From: Biostraticola tofi
GTDB taxonomy: Bacteria > Pseudomonadota > Gammaproteobacteria > Enterobacterales > Enterobacteriaceae
Reading direction: 5' to 3'
Assembly (NCBI RefSeq): GCF_004343195.1
Contig: NZ_SMCR01000004.1
Span: 1 to 64,000, forward strand
DNA length: 64,000 nt
The position numbers and the translations under genes were made by a program. Shown here in pieces: positions 8,092 to 18,419 of this stretch. The notes beneath the pieces are model-generated. The model was given only the letters and a program-made list of their open reading frames with translations, did not search any database and was not told the origin of the DNA. Numbering within the stretch: position 1 is the stretch's first letter; every line of letters starts with the position of its first letter.

Positions 8092-8304
8092 ATGTCTAAT
8101 AAAGTAACTGGTTTAGTAAAATGGTTTGATGCAGGCAAAGGCTTTGGTTTTATCACTCCTGCTGACGGCAGCAAAGACGTATTCGTACATTTTTCTGCTA
8201 TCCAAAGCAATGATTTCAAAACCCTCGACGAAGGTCAGCGTGTTGAATTCACCATTGAGAAAGGCCTGAAAGGTCCTTCTGCTGGTAACGTGGTTGCTCT
8301 GTAA
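8092..8304 (+). CDS. Cold-shock-like protein (CspA family)
   Basis: A 70-residue single-domain nucleic-acid-binding protein. The RNP1 motif is KGFGFITP (residues 16-23) and RNP2 is VFVHFSAI. The family binds single-stranded RNA and DNA, melts RNA structure and acts as a transcription antiterminator. Length and sequence are closest to the CspA/CspC/CspE/CspG group; I cannot choose between members. AAGGA lies 8 bases before the ATG, and a strong terminator follows at 8395, so it is probably monocistronic. Confidence 0.95.
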   Translation: MSNKVTGLVKWFDAGKGFGFITPADGSKDVFVHFSAIQSNDFKTLDEGQRVEFTIEKGLKGPSAGNVVAL

Positions 8305-8394
8305 AACTGACTCACCGCGCGTGCCGGTTGCTGTTAACGCATAACAGGTTTCCCTTTTATGATAACCCGGTAAGCCAGTTGAAAATAAATTTAT

Positions 8395-8421
8395 AAACCC
8401 CGATTATGTCGGGGTTTTTTT
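8395..8421 (+). terminator. Terminator of the cold-shock gene
   Basis: AAACCCCGA and TCGGGGTTT form a 9-bp stem with a 5-base loop, and the descending arm runs into seven T. Confidence 0.93.
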
Positions 8422-8467
8422 ATGCGTGTAATAAAAGAATTTATCTCAACGTGTGGGGAATTACAGC

Positions 8468-8866
8468 ATGACGGATCTGAACGATATATATCAGCATGCC
8501 TCTCAATGGGCCTTCGGCGATAGTCCTGAGATGGCAGATCAATTATTGGCCCTGGTCATGGCAGGGGAAAAAACCGCTTCTTGCGGCAGCTACGACTCAT
8601 ACCGTGCTGAATTATCACCTATGGTCGGAGACTACCATATTGTCCTGGATGGCCGCGGTAAACCAGGCTGCGCCATCAGAACGCTCAGCCTGCGACTGAT
8701 TCGTTATCGGGATGTCACGGCCGATATGGCCGCTAAAGAAGGAGAAGGGGATAAAAGCCTGAATTATTGGCAACAGGCACATCGAGAATTCTTTGAACGC
8801 AATAGCGGTTTTAGCCAAGATATGTGGCTGATATATGAAGAGTTTGAAGTTGTAGCGGTATTTTAA
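8468..8866 (+). CDS. ASCH-domain protein
   Basis: A small cytoplasmic protein of 132 residues with an ASCH domain over nearly its whole length. The core GEKTASCGSYDSY (about residues 32-44) corresponds to the conserved G-x-K-x-x/T region, and the C-terminal W-x-x-x-H-x-x-F pattern (YWQQAHREFF) is typical. ASCH proteins have a PUA-like fold and are thought to bind RNA or nucleotides; some act as RNA hydrolases or deacetylases of modified nucleosides. The exact activity here is unknown. ATG 8468 is preferred to GTG 8453 because GGGGAA sits 7 bases before it. Confidence 0.85.
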   Translation: MTDLNDIYQHASQWAFGDSPEMADQLLALVMAGEKTASCGSYDSYRAELSPMVGDYHIVLDGRGKPGCAIRTLSLRLIRYRDVTADMAAKEGEGDKSLNYWQQAHREFFERNSGFSQDMWLIYEEFEVVAVF

Positions 8867-8994
8867 TCGATGACCTAATTAAAGGGTTACGGCCTGCAAA
8901 GGATTATCCATGGCTGACACGGGCTGCTGATGCTAAATGTCATTCTGGCCAGCACAGGACGTGAAGTCAGTGCGCTAAAGTTAGGAGCTTTCAC

Positions 8995-10020
8995 TTGGGA
9001 ATAAATTCGTGCTGCATAGACTCCAATCAAACCCGTCAAGGTACTCCTATTTCCTCACCGCCGAGAGTTGCCGCCCCTGCGCCATATCATTGTCCTGCCG
9101 ACCTGGCGGCAGTACGGAATATTAGCGGCACCCTCACTACACCTTTACCATCACCTTTATCATCACCTTTATCTTCACCATCACCGAGCGTAGCTGCTGA
9201 CTCTGCCAGGCGCTTGCCAGCGACCGCCCGACCATCGGGCGAAAAGAGGTTAAATCCGCCCACTAAACAGACGGTGGAACCAGAAACCCCATCATCTCAT
9301 CGAGCTAACCCGGTTGGAGCAAACAAACTACACTGCGCCGGTGACAACTATTCAACTGAACGCTTGAAGTATAACAGCCATCAGTTGAGACAATTATTGA
9401 ATCGAAGCGTTGAACAGTTGAAGGAGTCACACGCTTATAAAAACGAGTGTTACGAGTTGCTCTGCGAGCTGGCGGCCAATCAGATTGATTCACCGGATAT
9501 TGATGAATTCAATGCAGCCGGTAGTGATAGGGTCAATAATTTTTTAAGAGATATAAATCAAATATCGATGCCTGCGGATGCAACTGATGCTGCCAGCGCG
9601 ATGCTGGATATTTATGAAAAAATGCAGGACTTTCCTGGCCGTGCCTATCGGGTGATGACTACCGCAGCGGGTGTCTATGGTGCGAAGATAGGCGTTGGCG
9701 ATATTGTCATGGATAAAGGTTTTATGTCCGCTTCAGCGTTGCCGGTGAATTGCCTGGATTGGAAAAATAGCTGGGTCAGAAAGCAGACCGCGGTCGATAG
9801 TGATATGGTCATACTGATCATAGAAAGCGGCACCCCTAAAAAAAATGCCGGCAGCGCCTTCCTTCCCGACCATATCCTTGTCAAACCCAATACCTTGCTG
9901 CGCGTGGAAAATATGCTGGACAGCCAAGATGATGAGGGACATGAAATTAAAATTATATCGCTGAGCCATGGCTGGCGAGGGACAGAAGTTAAGAACATTT
10001 TTTCAGGCGAGGTGTATTGA
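8995..10020 (+). CDS. Candidate ADP-ribosyltransferase-fold effector or toxin
   Basis: A 341-residue protein with no recognisable secretion signal. Residues 1-115 are low-complexity and rich in Pro and Ser, as in many type III effector N-termini; it begins MGINSCC, so after Met removal it has a Gly-2 with nearby cysteines as in acylated effectors. Residues 200-335 resemble the ADP-ribosyltransferase fold: YRV with Arg219, then GFMSASA (Ser245, Ser247) like the F-x-S-T-S motif, then a beta strand ILVKPNTLLRV where the catalytic Glu-x-Glu is usually found, here Pro291-Asp-His293. The Glu is therefore missing and activity is uncertain. The start is TTG with AGGAG 7 bases upstream; no suitable ATG exists nearby. 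The gene sits between core loci, so it was probably acquired by transfer. The family call is tentative. Confidence 0.55.
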   Translation: MGINSCCIDSNQTRQGTPISSPPRVAAPAPYHCPADLAAVRNISGTLTTPLPSPLSSPLSSPSPSVAADSARRLPATARPSGEKRLNPPTKQTVEPETPSSHRANPVGANKLHCAGDNYSTERLKYNSHQLRQLLNRSVEQLKESHAYKNECYELLCELAANQIDSPDIDEFNAAGSDRVNNFLRDINQISMPADATDAASAMLDIYEKMQDFPGRAYRVMTTAAGVYGAKIGVGDIVMDKGFMSASALPVNCLDWKNSWVRKQTAVDSDMVILIIESGTPKKNAGSAFLPDHILVKPNTLLRVENMLDSQDDEGHEIKIISLSHGWRGTEVKNIFSGEVY

Positions 10021-10165
10021 CTGCTCTTGCTATGGTATGAAAAATTTGCCTTGAGGGACGCTCTACGAGACCAATTGTTCACTGTTTTACCGAATCAGGA
10101 CTTGCTGCTGCTTGTTTCGCATCCTTAGTCAAAACCATTCGCCGCCCGCAGGGGATAATTCACTT

Positions 10166-10873
10166 ATGCTTATGACTCGGAAATCCTTAATGTCCCCTGT
10201 AGACTCTCCCCGCTTTGCATTATGGCTGGCGCTTGCCGTCGCGGTATGTTCATTTATACTCTGGTGCTTTATGCCGACCGACCCTCTGGTCCATCTGGTA
10301 GAGGAAGGTCAACTGGTCGAGAACCTTACTCTTATCGCCTACGCGGTCACCATTTTATATCTGTTGTTGCAGCCAGCGGTGATGATTACCTTGCGCACCA
10401 AGGCCGCCGTAATTATGGCTTTACTGGCTATGACGGCCAGAGAGGCCGATCTGCACAAGGCGATAGCGGATATGAGTATGCTGAAGCTGCGTTTCTGGAC
10501 AGGCGGCCTGCCCGGCATTGATAAACTGACCGGCTTGCTGGTGCTGATGCCGATTGTGGTCGCCTGCCTGTATCTGCTAATTCACTACGCCATGCCGACG
10601 ATTCGCGCAGTAAAAGCGTGTCGCGCTTATGCGGTGACTATCGCTACCTTTATCGGCCTTATCGCGCTCACCAATGGCATAGACCGCTCCCTGGGCATAA
10701 TCAAGGAATGGACTGGCTGGCATGCTCCTGAGTGGCTGGTGGCGCTGCAGACGTCACAAGAGGAGTTTCTAGAGCTGCTGTTGCCACTGTTAGTGGTGGT
10801 CGCGACCTTTCAGTATCGGCGCTATACGTTGTCCCGGCATGCCGTCAACCGTCCCGCAGGCAGCGTCCTGTAG
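10166..10873 (+). CDS. Hypothetical multi-spanning inner-membrane protein
   Basis: About 235 residues with roughly six hydrophobic segments, each about 20 residues. Charged loops include TAREADLHKAIADM, and the C-terminus is cytoplasmic-looking and basic. I recognise no named family. ATG 10166 has AGGGGAT about 9 bases upstream and is preferred over a TTG at 10112. It ends about 80 bases before a bidirectional terminator shared with fis. Confidence 0.7.
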   Translation: MLMTRKSLMSPVDSPRFALWLALAVAVCSFILWCFMPTDPLVHLVEEGQLVENLTLIAYAVTILYLLLQPAVMITLRTKAAVIMALLAMTAREADLHKAIADMSMLKLRFWTGGLPGIDKLTGLLVLMPIVVACLYLLIHYAMPTIRAVKACRAYAVTIATFIGLIALTNGIDRSLGIIKEWTGWHAPEWLVALQTSQEEFLELLLPLLVVVATFQYRRYTLSRHAVNRPAGSVL

Positions 10874-10950
10874 CGAGAAGAGGCTATAACAAAGCGGTTT
10901 GCGTGCGGCATTAGCAAATCATTACCGCATACTCGCAGTATGGCGATAAC

Positions 10951-10987
10951 AAAAAAGGCGCTTATCTTTACAGAAAGCGCCTTTTTT
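10951..10987. terminator. Bidirectional terminator between the membrane protein gene and fis
   Basis: AAAAAAGGCGCTT pairs with AAGCGCCTTTTTT to give a 13-bp stem with A/T runs at both ends, so it should work for both convergent genes. Confidence 0.93.
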
Positions 10988-11008
10988 CAATTAGTTGACT
11001 GAAAAGTA

Positions 11009-11305
11009 TCAGTTCATGCCGTACTTTTTCAGTTTTTTACGCAGGGTGCCGCGGTTAATGCCCATCATCAGGGCAGCGCGGGTCTGATTGCCGCGGGTGT
11101 ATTGCATGACCATGTCCAACAGTGGCTGTTCTACTTCAGCCAGTACCAGCTCATACAAATCATTAACGTCTTGACCATTTAATTGAGCAAAATAATTCTT
11201 CAGTGCTTGTTTAACCGAGTCACGCAGGGGTTTTTGGGTTACCTGGTCCTGAGAGTTTACGGTAGATACGGTCAGTACGTCAGAATTTACGCGTTGTTCG
11301 AACAT
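11009..11305 (-). CDS. fis: DNA-binding protein Fis
   Basis: A 98-residue nucleoid protein that bends DNA, activates rRNA promoters and helps site-specific recombinases. As far as I can recall the E. coli protein, the sequence is identical, including the helix-turn-helix [20 protein letters not shown] at the C-terminus. It follows dusB by 23 bases, the conserved dusB-fis operon, and expression in that operon is growth-phase dependent. Confidence 0.99.
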
Positions 11306-11328
11306 AGTTCTGTCAGCTCTTTTTTCTA

Positions 11329-12294
11329 TTACGCAAGATTTTCAAAGTATGCCTCCAACGCCTCCAGCTGTTCACTGGCATCCTCTATGGCGTTGAATGT
11401 GCGCCTAAACTGGTTGTCGGGGGCATGCTCCTGTAAATACCAGGAGACGTGCTTACGAGCAATGCGGAATCCTTTGCCTGGACCATAGAAGTCGTGCAGT
11501 TCCCGTAAGTGCTCTATCAACAAACGCTTCACCTCGCCTAACGGCAGCGGTGGAAGCAGCTCCCCCGTATCCAGATAATGCTGGATTTCCCGGAAGATCC
11601 AGGGTCTTCCCTGAGCAGCACGTCCTATCATCAGTGCATCAGCGCCGGTGTAGTCGAGTACTGCTCTGGCTTTATGCGGGTCTGTTATATCTCCATTCGC
11701 GATGACCGGAATGGAAACAGACTGCTTAACTGCCCGAATACTGCCGTACTCTGCGTCACCGTTGAACAGGCAGGCGCGGGTACGTCCATGTATTGTGATG
11801 GCTTGTATACCACAATCTTCGGCCAGTTGGGCAATTTCTACACAGTTTCGGTGTTCCGGCGCCCAGCCGGTGCGGATTTTCAGGGTGACGGGAACCTCTA
11901 CCGCATTGACCACATTCACCAGGATTTGCTTAATCAATTCCGGGTATTGCAGCAATGCGGAGCCAGCCAGTTTCCGATTAACCTTCTTGGCAGGGCAACC
12001 CATGTTGATATCAATCAACTGCGCGCCGTTCGCTACGTTAATAACGGCGGCGGCAGCCATATCCGCAGGGTCACAGCCAGCAATCTGTACCGCCCGGATA
12101 CCGGGCTCATCACTATGTACCATGCGCAGACGTGACTTATCCGTGCGCCATACCTCAGGATTCGAGGAAAGCATCTCCGAAACAGCCATTCCAGCACCCA
12201 TTGCGTGACATAACGCTCTGAACGGGCGGTCGGTAACCCCGGCCATCGGAGCGGCAATCAGGCCATTGTTGAGCTGGAGGTGTCCAATACGCAT
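11329..12294 (-). CDS. dusB: tRNA-dihydrouridine synthase B
   Basis: A flavin enzyme that reduces uridine to dihydrouridine in the tRNA D-loop (position 17 in E. coli). It is a TIM-barrel of about 321 residues, the E. coli length. Visible motifs are [14 protein letters not shown] at the N-terminus, the active-site Cys in [12 protein letters not shown], and the FMN-binding region [19 protein letters not shown] 12294 (MRIGHL) is preferred over TTG 12300. It is the first gene of the dusB-fis operon. Confidence 0.98.
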
Positions 12295-12458
12295 AGACAA
12301 AAATGTGACTTATACCTGGTCCGTAAGGGCGCGTATATTACGCATTTTTTTCATCAGATGAAAGGCCAAACTTTGAACAACGGACCACTACCGATCAATG
12401 AATTAAGCCTTTCAAATATCGATAAGAGCATTTTGTGTTTAATTACAGATAGTTAAAC

Positions 12459-12477
12459 AAAAAAGCACCTTTTGTGC
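12459..12477 (-). terminator. Possible weak terminator after prmA
   Basis: On the minus strand GCAC-AAAAG-GTGC is followed by TTTTTT. The T run is good but the stem is only about 4-5 bp. The rest of the 250-base gap upstream of dusB should contain the dusB-fis promoter, which I could not place. Confidence 0.4.
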
Positions 12478-12551
12478 GGTCAGATATTTTTCGCCCGACA
12501 GCAGTTTATCGTATCTCATGATGCTTGATAAACCGACAATGGTTGTACACT

Positions 12552-13433
12552 TTATCGACGCTTGCCGGTAATCCGGCACCACTCTTCTTTCTCCGCCACC
12601 GGGTCAAGCAAAAAAGTGTCTGCATAAGCAGCCGCTACGCTATCCGCCTGGCTTGCCAGTATGCCGGACAGCCCTAGATAGCCGCCGCTGACGGGCAGTA
12701 CGCCGATAAGCGGAGCCAGTTCACGCAAGGGGCCGGCGAGGATGTTGGCCACCACCACATCGGCCTGCAGTGAGGATGGTTGGTCGGCAGGCAGGAAGAG
12801 TTCCAGTCGGTCTGATACGTTATTACGTTCGGCGTTATCGCGGCTGGCCTGTATGGCCTGGGGATCAATATCAATACCGATGGCGCGTTCGGCGCCTAGC
12901 TTAAGGGCGGCGATGGCCAGAATGCCTGAGCCGCAGCCAAAATCGATAATCGTTTTACCTTGCAGGTCAAGGCTATCCAGCCATTGCAGGCAAAGGGCAG
13001 TGGTCGGATGGGTGCCGGTGCCGAATGCCAGGCCGGGATCGAGCATCACGTTGACGGCATCAGGATCCGGTACCGGTCGCCAGCTCGGACAAATCCATAA
13101 GCGGTCGCCAAAGCGCATGGGATGAAAATTATCCATCCATTCACGTTCCCAGTCTTTATCTTCAATTTGTTCAATCTTATGAACAAAACCGTTTCCCAGC
13201 AGAGGGTGCAAAGACAGTTGGGCCACCACCTCAGTCATATCGGTTTCAGCGTCGTAGAGGCCTATCACATCGGTATCGCCCCACAGGCGGGTCTCGCCGG
13301 GCAGTGGTTCGAATACCGGATTATCGTGGGTATCCTGAAAGGTAACCGACACCGCGCCGCTGTCGCTCAGCGCGTCGCTCAAGCTCTCCGCATCGGCACC
13401 GGTGGTATTAATCTTGATTTGAATCCATGGCAT
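12552..13433 (-). CDS. prmA: Ribosomal protein L11 methyltransferase
   Basis: The enzyme trimethylates several amino groups of ribosomal protein L11 using S-adenosylmethionine. It is 293 residues, the same as E. coli PrmA. The N-terminal substrate-recognition domain (about 1-55) is followed by the class I methyltransferase fold with SAM motif [18 protein letters not shown] and the NPPF-like NILAGPL. It lies 22 bases after panF and may share its transcript, as in E. coli. Confidence 0.98.
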   Translation of the reverse strand: MPWIQIKINTTGADAESLSDALSDSGAVSVTFQDTHDNPVFEPLPGETRLWGDTDVIGLYDAETDMTEVVAQLSLHPLLGNGFVHKIEQIEDKDWEREWMDNFHPMRFGDRLWICPSWRPVPDPDAVNVMLDPGLAFGTGTHPTTALCLQWLDSLDLQGKTIIDFGCGSGILAIAALKLGAERAIGIDIDPQAIQASRDNAERNNVSDRLELFLPADQPSSLQADVVVANILAGPLRELAPLIGVLPVSGGYLGLSGILASQADSVAAAYADTFLLDPVAEKEEWCRITGKRR

Positions 13434-13454
13434 ACATCAATCTCACTGTAAATT

Positions 13455-14903
13455 TTAGTGGGCGGCGCCGGCCAAGGCAGGCTGGGCAGGGCGACCAAAA
13501 CGATTGCCGACCATAAACGCCAGCAGGCTGAGCAGCAGGGCAGGTACTATCGGGTGGAAGCCGGCAAGATGCAGATCAAGGCCTGCCAGTATGGCATAAC
13601 TGATGCCACCTGAAATCATTGAGCTGAGTGCCCCACAGGCGTTGGCCCGTTCCCAGTAGAGCCCTAAAATCAACGGCCAGAGGAATACGGCTTCCAGGCC
13701 GCCGAAGGCCAGCAGGTTGAGCCAGATAATCATCTCGGGCGGACGCCAGGCGGCCAGGATCAACAGTAATCCCAGCACCAGCGTCACCATGCTGGACATC
13801 CTGGTGAGCAGGCGCTCATTGGTCACCTGGTGAGGGCGCAGGCTGAGGAACAGATCCTTGATGATAGTGGCGGATGACTGCAGCAATTGCGCGTTAATGG
13901 TCGACATAATCGCCGCCAGCGGCGCGGCGAGAAATATGCCGGCCACCAGGGGGGGCAATACGCTAATCATCAGTTTGGGAATCACCTGGTCCGGCACCGT
14001 CAGGCCGGGAAGAATGGCCCGGCCTAGTGCGCCGGCAAGATGCATGCCGAACATCAGTATGGCGATAACGATAGTTCCCAATATGATGCCCCGGTGTACC
14101 GCCTTGCTGTCACGGTAAGAAATGCAGCGGACCGCAGTATGGGGCAGTCCGATGACGCCAAAGCAGACCAGTATCCAGAATGAGGTCATGAATGACGGAG
14201 TAAGCACGTCATCAACCCCCTGGGGCGAGGTCAGTTCCGGCTGGATGTCATGCAGAGTGCTCACTGCCGCCGACAGGCCGCCGGCGGCGTGAATTACGCT
14301 GAACAGTAGAATAAAGGTCCCCAATAGCATCACCATGCCCTGAAAGGCGTCATTGAGTACACTGGCGCGAAATCCCCCGAAAGCGGTGTAAAGTGCGATG
14401 CTGACGCCAAAAACCAGCAACCCGGTGTCATAAGGAATGCCGGCTGCGGTTTCAAGCAGGCGCGCCCCGCCGATAAACTGTACTGTCATGGCGCCGATAA
14501 ACGCCACCAGCAGGCTGATGCTGGCAATCCACACCAGCAGAGGGCTTTGGTAACGGGCTAACAGCATATCGTTGAGCGTAACCGCATTATAGCGCCTGGC
14601 CAGGATGGCGAATTTCTTACCCAGCACGCCTAGTGAAAGCCATACTGCGGGCAGTTGGATCATGGAGAGTAATACCCAGCCGAGGCCATATTTATAGGCG
14701 GCGCCCGGTCCGCCGATAAACGAACTGGCGCTGATATAGGTCGCCGTCAGGGTCATTGCCAGCACAAAGCCGCCCATTGATCGGTTGCCGAGAAAGTATT
14801 CATTCAGGAAAGCACCGGTCTTCCGGCGTCGCCAGGCGTAGATGGACAGCAAAAACACCAGCAGCAGATAGGCAACCAGCGGAATAACAACTTCAGTTTG
14901 CAT
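13455..14903 (-). CDS. panF: Sodium/pantothenate symporter
   Basis: An inner-membrane sodium:solute symporter that imports pantothenate, the precursor of coenzyme A. About 482 residues with roughly 13 hydrophobic segments. The sequence follows E. coli PanF closely, for example LNEYFLGNRSMGGFVLAMTL and TYISASSFIGGPGAAYKYG. The ATG at 14903 (MQTEVVIP) fits E. coli PanF; it lies inside the end of yhdT, so the two genes overlap and are probably translationally coupled. Confidence 0.97.
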   Translation of the reverse strand: MQTEVVIPLVAYLLLVFLLSIYAWRRRKTGAFLNEYFLGNRSMGGFVLAMTLTATYISASSFIGGPGAAYKYGLGWVLLSMIQLPAVWLSLGVLGKKFAILARRYNAVTLNDMLLARYQSPLLVWIASISLLVAFIGAMTVQFIGGARLLETAAGIPYDTGLLVFGVSIALYTAFGGFRASVLNDAFQGMVMLLGTFILLFSVIHAAGGLSAAVSTLHDIQPELTSPQGVDDVLTPSFMTSFWILVCFGVIGLPHTAVRCISYRDSKAVHRGIILGTIVIAILMFGMHLAGALGRAILPGLTVPDQVIPKLMISVLPPLVAGIFLAAPLAAIMSTINAQLLQSSATIIKDLFLSLRPHQVTNERLLTRMSSMVTLVLGLLLILAAWRPPEMIIWLNLLAFGGLEAVFLWPLILGLYWERANACGALSSMISGGISYAILAGLDLHLAGFHPIVPALLLSLLAFMVGNRFGRPAQPALAGAAH

Positions 14904-15135
14904 TATCATCCTCCAGCGGGATGTCGCGGAACAACAGGCGGACCATCAGCCAGCAAAGGATGATAAAAGCCAGCGGCACTGCCAGGCAGGCCATCTCAAA
15001 CCAATGGGGCAGGCCAGTAATACCCGGCTGTCCATCAGGCAGGTAGGCCGCCAGTCCCCAGGCGACCATATAGGCCAGCGCCAGACCGAAGGCGTAGCGG
15101 GCTTCCCGATGCGCCTGAAGAAAACGTTTGTCCAT
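14893..15135 (-). CDS. yhdT: YhdT family membrane protein
   Basis: An 80-residue protein with two transmembrane helices (about residues 14-32 and 45-67) and the conserved motif AYMVAWGLAAYLPD. It is always found upstream of panF and overlaps it here by 11 bases. This arrangement suggests a small subunit or folding partner of the pantothenate symporter; no activity is known to me. Confidence 0.93.
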   Translation of the reverse strand: MDKRFLQAHREARYAFGLALAYMVAWGLAAYLPDGQPGITGLPHWFEMACLAVPLAFIILCWLMVRLLFRDIPLEDDNAN

Positions 15136-15223
15136 GATGTGTTATGCCGGTTGATTATCGCGGTCAGGAAAAATGAGGATTTTACGTCAATTGGCCGGTT
15201 TGCCTAGTGCAAATAGCCGATGT

Positions 15224-15252
15224 AAAAAAAAAGGCCGGTCGGAACCGGCCTT
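15224..15252 (-). terminator. Terminator of the accBC operon
   Basis: On the minus strand AAGGCCGGT and ACCGGCCTT pair in a 9-bp stem with a 4-base loop, followed by seven more T. Confidence 0.93.
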
Positions 15253-15276
15253 TCTCAGCGAACCTGCGGACGGGGA

Positions 15277-16626
15277 TTACTTCTCCTGCAGGCCGAGTTT
15301 TTTCTCCAGATAGTGGATATTGGTGCCACCATGCTGGAAGTTTTCATCGTTCATGATCTTCAACTGCAGATCGATATTGGTTTTTATGCCATCGATAATC
15401 AGCTCGGCCAGGGCATTTTTCATGCGGGCTATCGCCACATCACGATTTTCGCCATAGCAGATAAGCTTGCCGATCATGGAGTCATAATAGGGCGGCACGG
15501 TATAGCCAGCATAGATATGGGACTCCCAGCGCACGCCAAATCCACCCGGTGCATGGAAGCGGGTGATTTTACCGGGGCTTGGCAGGAACGAGTTGGGATC
15601 TTCGGCATTGATACGGCATTCAACCGCATGGCCGGCGATCCTGACTTCCTCCTGTTTGATCGACAAAGGCTGACCTGCGGCAATGCGCAGCTGCTCTTTG
15701 ATCAAATCCACACCGGTGATCATTTCAGTGACCGGGTGTTCCACCTGAATACGGGTGTTCATTTCAATAAAGTAGAACTCACCGTTTTCATAGAGGAACT
15801 CAAAGGTACCGGCGCCGCGATAGCCGATATCGGTACAGGCTTTGGCGCAGCGATCGCCGATATAGCGGCGCATCGCGTCGGTGATGCCCGGTGCGGGCGC
15901 TTCTTCGACTACTTTCTGATGGCGACGCTGCATGGAGCAATCGCGCTCCGCCAGATAAATGGCGTTGCCCTGGCCATCGGCTAATACCTGGATCTCGATG
16001 TGGCGAGGATTTTCCAGGTACTTTTCCATGTAAACCATATCGTTGTTAAATGCCGCCTTGGCTTCGGCGCGGGTCATGTTGATAGAGGATTCGAGTTCTT
16101 TATCGCTGCGAACCACGCGCATTCCACGACCGCCGCCGCCGCCTGAGGCTTTGATGATAACCGGGTAGCCAATACGCTTGGCGATAGCGCGGTTCTTCTC
16201 GCCGTCGTCGCCTACCGGGCCATCGGAGCCGGGTACACAGGGAACACCGGCTTTTTTCATGGCGCTGATGGCCGACACTTTATCACCCATCAGGCGGATA
16301 GTTTCAGCGCGCGGGCCAATGAAGATAAAACCTGAACGTTCTACCTGCTCGGCAAAGTCAGCATTTTCCGACAAGAAGCCATAACCGGGATGAATGGCCA
16401 CGGCACCGGTGATTTCGGCGGCAGAAACGATTGCCGGGATATTCAGGTAGCTTTTGACCGATGGCGGTGGCCCGATGCAGATGGTTTCATCCGCCAGCAG
16501 CACGTGTTTAAGATCGCGATCGGCGGTTGAGTGAACCGCTACGGTTTTAATGCCGAGTTCTTTGCAGGCGCGTAAAATACGCAGCGCAATTTCGCCACGG
16601 TTAGCAATGACAATTTTATCTAACAT
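15277..16626 (-). CDS. accC: Acetyl-CoA carboxylase, biotin carboxylase subunit
   Basis: An ATP-grasp enzyme that carboxylates the biotin on AccB with bicarbonate, the first step of fatty acid synthesis. It is 449 residues, the E. coli length. Visible motifs are the N-terminal [19 protein letters not shown], the glycine-rich ATP loop [12 protein letters not shown], the lysine-rich [15 protein letters not shown], and the catalytic [16 protein letters not shown]. It lies 11 bases after accB. Confidence 0.99.
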   Translation of the reverse strand: MLDKIVIANRGEIALRILRACKELGIKTVAVHSTADRDLKHVLLADETICIGPPPSVKSYLNIPAIVSAAEITGAVAIHPGYGFLSENADFAEQVERSGFIFIGPRAETIRLMGDKVSAISAMKKAGVPCVPGSDGPVGDDGEKNRAIAKRIGYPVIIKASGGGGGRGMRVVRSDKELESSINMTRAEAKAAFNNDMVYMEKYLENPRHIEIQVLADGQGNAIYLAERDCSMQRRHQKVVEEAPAPGITDAMRRYIGDRCAKACTDIGYRGAGTFEFLYENGEFYFIEMNTRIQVEHPVTEMITGVDLIKEQLRIAAGQPLSIKQEEVRIAGHAVECRINAEDPNSFLPSPGKITRFHAPGGFGVRWESHIYAGYTVPPYYDSMIGKLICYGENRDVAIARMKNALAELIIDGIKTNIDLQLKIMNDENFQHGGTNIHYLEKKLGLQEK

Positions 16627-16637
16627 AGGGCGCCTCG

Positions 16638-17105
16638 TTATTCGATGACGACCAGCGGCTCGTCAAATTCAACCGGTTGACCGTTATCAAGCAGAATGGC
16701 TTTCACCACGCCGGCTTTATCGGATTCAATCTGATTCATCATTTTCATGGCTTCAACAATACAAAGGGTATCGCCGACATTGACCTTTTGTCCGACTTCA
16801 ACGAAAGGTTTGGCATCCGGGCTCGGTGTACGGTAGAACGTGCCCACCATCGGCGAGCGCACCAGATGACCGCTCATGGTCGCGGGTACGGCGGCTGTTG
16901 CTTCTGCCGCCGCAGGAGCAGCGGCTACCGGAGCCTGCTGTTGCTGCACGGCAGGAATATATGCCTGCTGCATCATGGGATAGGCCGGTGCCGCAGGTGC
17001 CGCACGACTGATACGAACTGATTCTTCGCCTTCGGAGATTTCCAGCTCTGAAATGCCAGACTCTTCAACCAGTTCAATCAGTTTCTTGATCTTACGAATA
17101 TCCAT
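16638..17105 (-). CDS. accB: Acetyl-CoA carboxylase, biotin carboxyl carrier protein
   Basis: The carrier subunit of acetyl-CoA carboxylase, 155 residues. An N-terminal association domain (about 1-32) is joined by a flexible Ala/Pro/Gln-rich linker (35-77) to the biotinyl domain. The biotinylated lysine is Lys121 in the motif EAMKMMN. In E. coli AccB represses its own operon, which may hold here. aroQ lies 21 bases upstream and could share the transcript. Confidence 0.98.
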   Translation of the reverse strand: MDIRKIKKLIELVEESGISELEISEGEESVRISRAAPAAPAYPMMQQAYIPAVQQQQAPVAAAPAAAEATAAVPATMSGHLVRSPMVGTFYRTPSPDAKPFVEVGQKVNVGDTLCIVEAMKMMNQIESDKAGVVKAILLDNGQPVEFDEPLVVIE

Positions 17106-17126
17106 GAGTGGGGTTCCATACTCTAA

Positions 17127-17579
17127 TTAATTGGATGTAGACAAGCGTTTGACCGCAGTCTGTAAAGCAAAGGTATATCCATCGGCGCCGAGGCCGCAAA
17201 TGACACCCACCGCTATATCTGAAAGATAAGAATGGTGCCGGAAAGGCTCCCGGGCGTGAACATTTGACAGATGGATTTCAATAAACGGGATATTTACCGC
17301 CAGCAGCGCATCGCGCAGGGCAACGCTGGTATGGGTAAAGGCCGCGGGATTAATAATGATAAAGTCGATATTGCCCTGGGCCTGGTGAATCCTGTCTATC
17401 AGCTCATATTCAGCATTGGACTGCAGATGACTGAGCTTTACGCCGAGTTCATCCGCCAGCGCCTGCAGGTGTGAAATGATGTCGGCAAGGCAGGTACGAC
17501 CGTATTTATCCGGCTCACGGCTGCCCAGCAGGTTCAGATTAGGACCATTGAGGAGCAAAATGTTAAACTTATCAGACAT
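17127..17579 (-). CDS. aroQ: Type II 3-dehydroquinate dehydratase
   Basis: It converts 3-dehydroquinate to 3-dehydroshikimate in the shikimate pathway. At 150 residues it is the small, dodecameric type II enzyme. Diagnostic motifs are [18 protein letters not shown] with the catalytic Tyr, [16 protein letters not shown], and [21 protein letters not shown]. coli lacks this enzyme and uses type I AroD, whereas Yersinia, Serratia and relatives carry aroQ before accBC. ATG 17579 (MSDKFNIL) is preferred over 17600. Confidence 0.96.
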   Translation of the reverse strand: MSDKFNILLLNGPNLNLLGSREPDKYGRTCLADIISHLQALADELGVKLSHLQSNAEYELIDRIHQAQGNIDFIIINPAAFTHTSVALRDALLAVNIPFIEIHLSNVHAREPFRHHSYLSDIAVGVICGLGADGYTFALQTAVKRLSTSN

Positions 17580-17819
17580 TATGCCGCTATCTCCCATCAA
17601 TTAACGATACCTCGTAAAAAATAACCTTCCTCAAACGATTTGTCACCTTTTTGACGTTAAAACCGTCAACTGGCGCTCGTGAGGTGAAGCATTATAATGA
17701 TATCGCAGCTTTTCGCAGCAAAATACTGAGGTTATCTCTGAAGTTGAGCCGCCACGATATCCCTTGAGGCGAGCAACATATCTCATAAGACGGGAAGAAA
17801 GAAATAAAAATTTAGTAGA

Positions 17820-18419
17820 TTATCGCCACCACTCGCGAAATTTTTTATAACGCAACAGCAGCAACGCCAGCGCCAGTACGGCGTAGATTAATGGCTGAGG
17901 GGTAATCACCTTGACTGACCAAAGGTAATGGACCGGCGCCAGAATCGCGGCCACATAAATGAAATTATGCAGCGTTTGCCAGCGCTGTTTCAATTTTCGC
18001 TGCGCCCACAGCGTCGAGGTCAGTGCTAACGCCAGCAAGATAAGCCAACTTAACATACCAAGCGTCAGGTAGGGGCGGCTGACAAGTTCTCTGCCCAATA
18101 GCGCCAGGTTGCTGATCCCCAACTCTAAGAGCGCAAAGCTTGCCAGATGCAGGCAGGCCCAGGCAAAACACCAAAGGCCGATGAGGCGACGACAGCGGAT
18201 GAGCAGAGGCTGGCGTCCATAACGGGCCAGGGGGGTTACCAGCAGGCCGGCAAGCAGTAATTTCAGCGCCATCCTGCCGCTAAAGTGCTGGATATCCTTG
18301 GCCGGATCGGCACTGAAGCCGCCATGGGTAACCTGATAGATGAGCCAGAGTAACGGCAGGAAAGCCGCCAGATGAATCGCCGCTTTGAGCCAACTGACCT
18401 GAGCCTGGGTTAAACGCAT
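17820..18419 (-). CDS. msrQ: Heme-binding membrane subunit MsrQ of the MsrPQ system
   Basis: The inner-membrane b-type cytochrome (formerly YedZ) that passes electrons from the respiratory chain to MsrP. It is 199 residues with about six transmembrane helices, and heme-ligand histidines are visible in [12 protein letters not shown] and in [19 protein letters not shown]. The ATG starts directly at the msrP stop (TGAATG), so the two are co-translated. Confidence 0.96.
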   Translation of the reverse strand: MRLTQAQVSWLKAAIHLAAFLPLLWLIYQVTHGGFSADPAKDIQHFSGRMALKLLLAGLLVTPLARYGRQPLLIRCRRLIGLWCFAWACLHLASFALLELGISNLALLGRELVSRPYLTLGMLSWLILLALALTSTLWAQRKLKQRWQTLHNFIYVAAILAPVHYLWSVKVITPQPLIYAVLALALLLLRYKKFREWWR

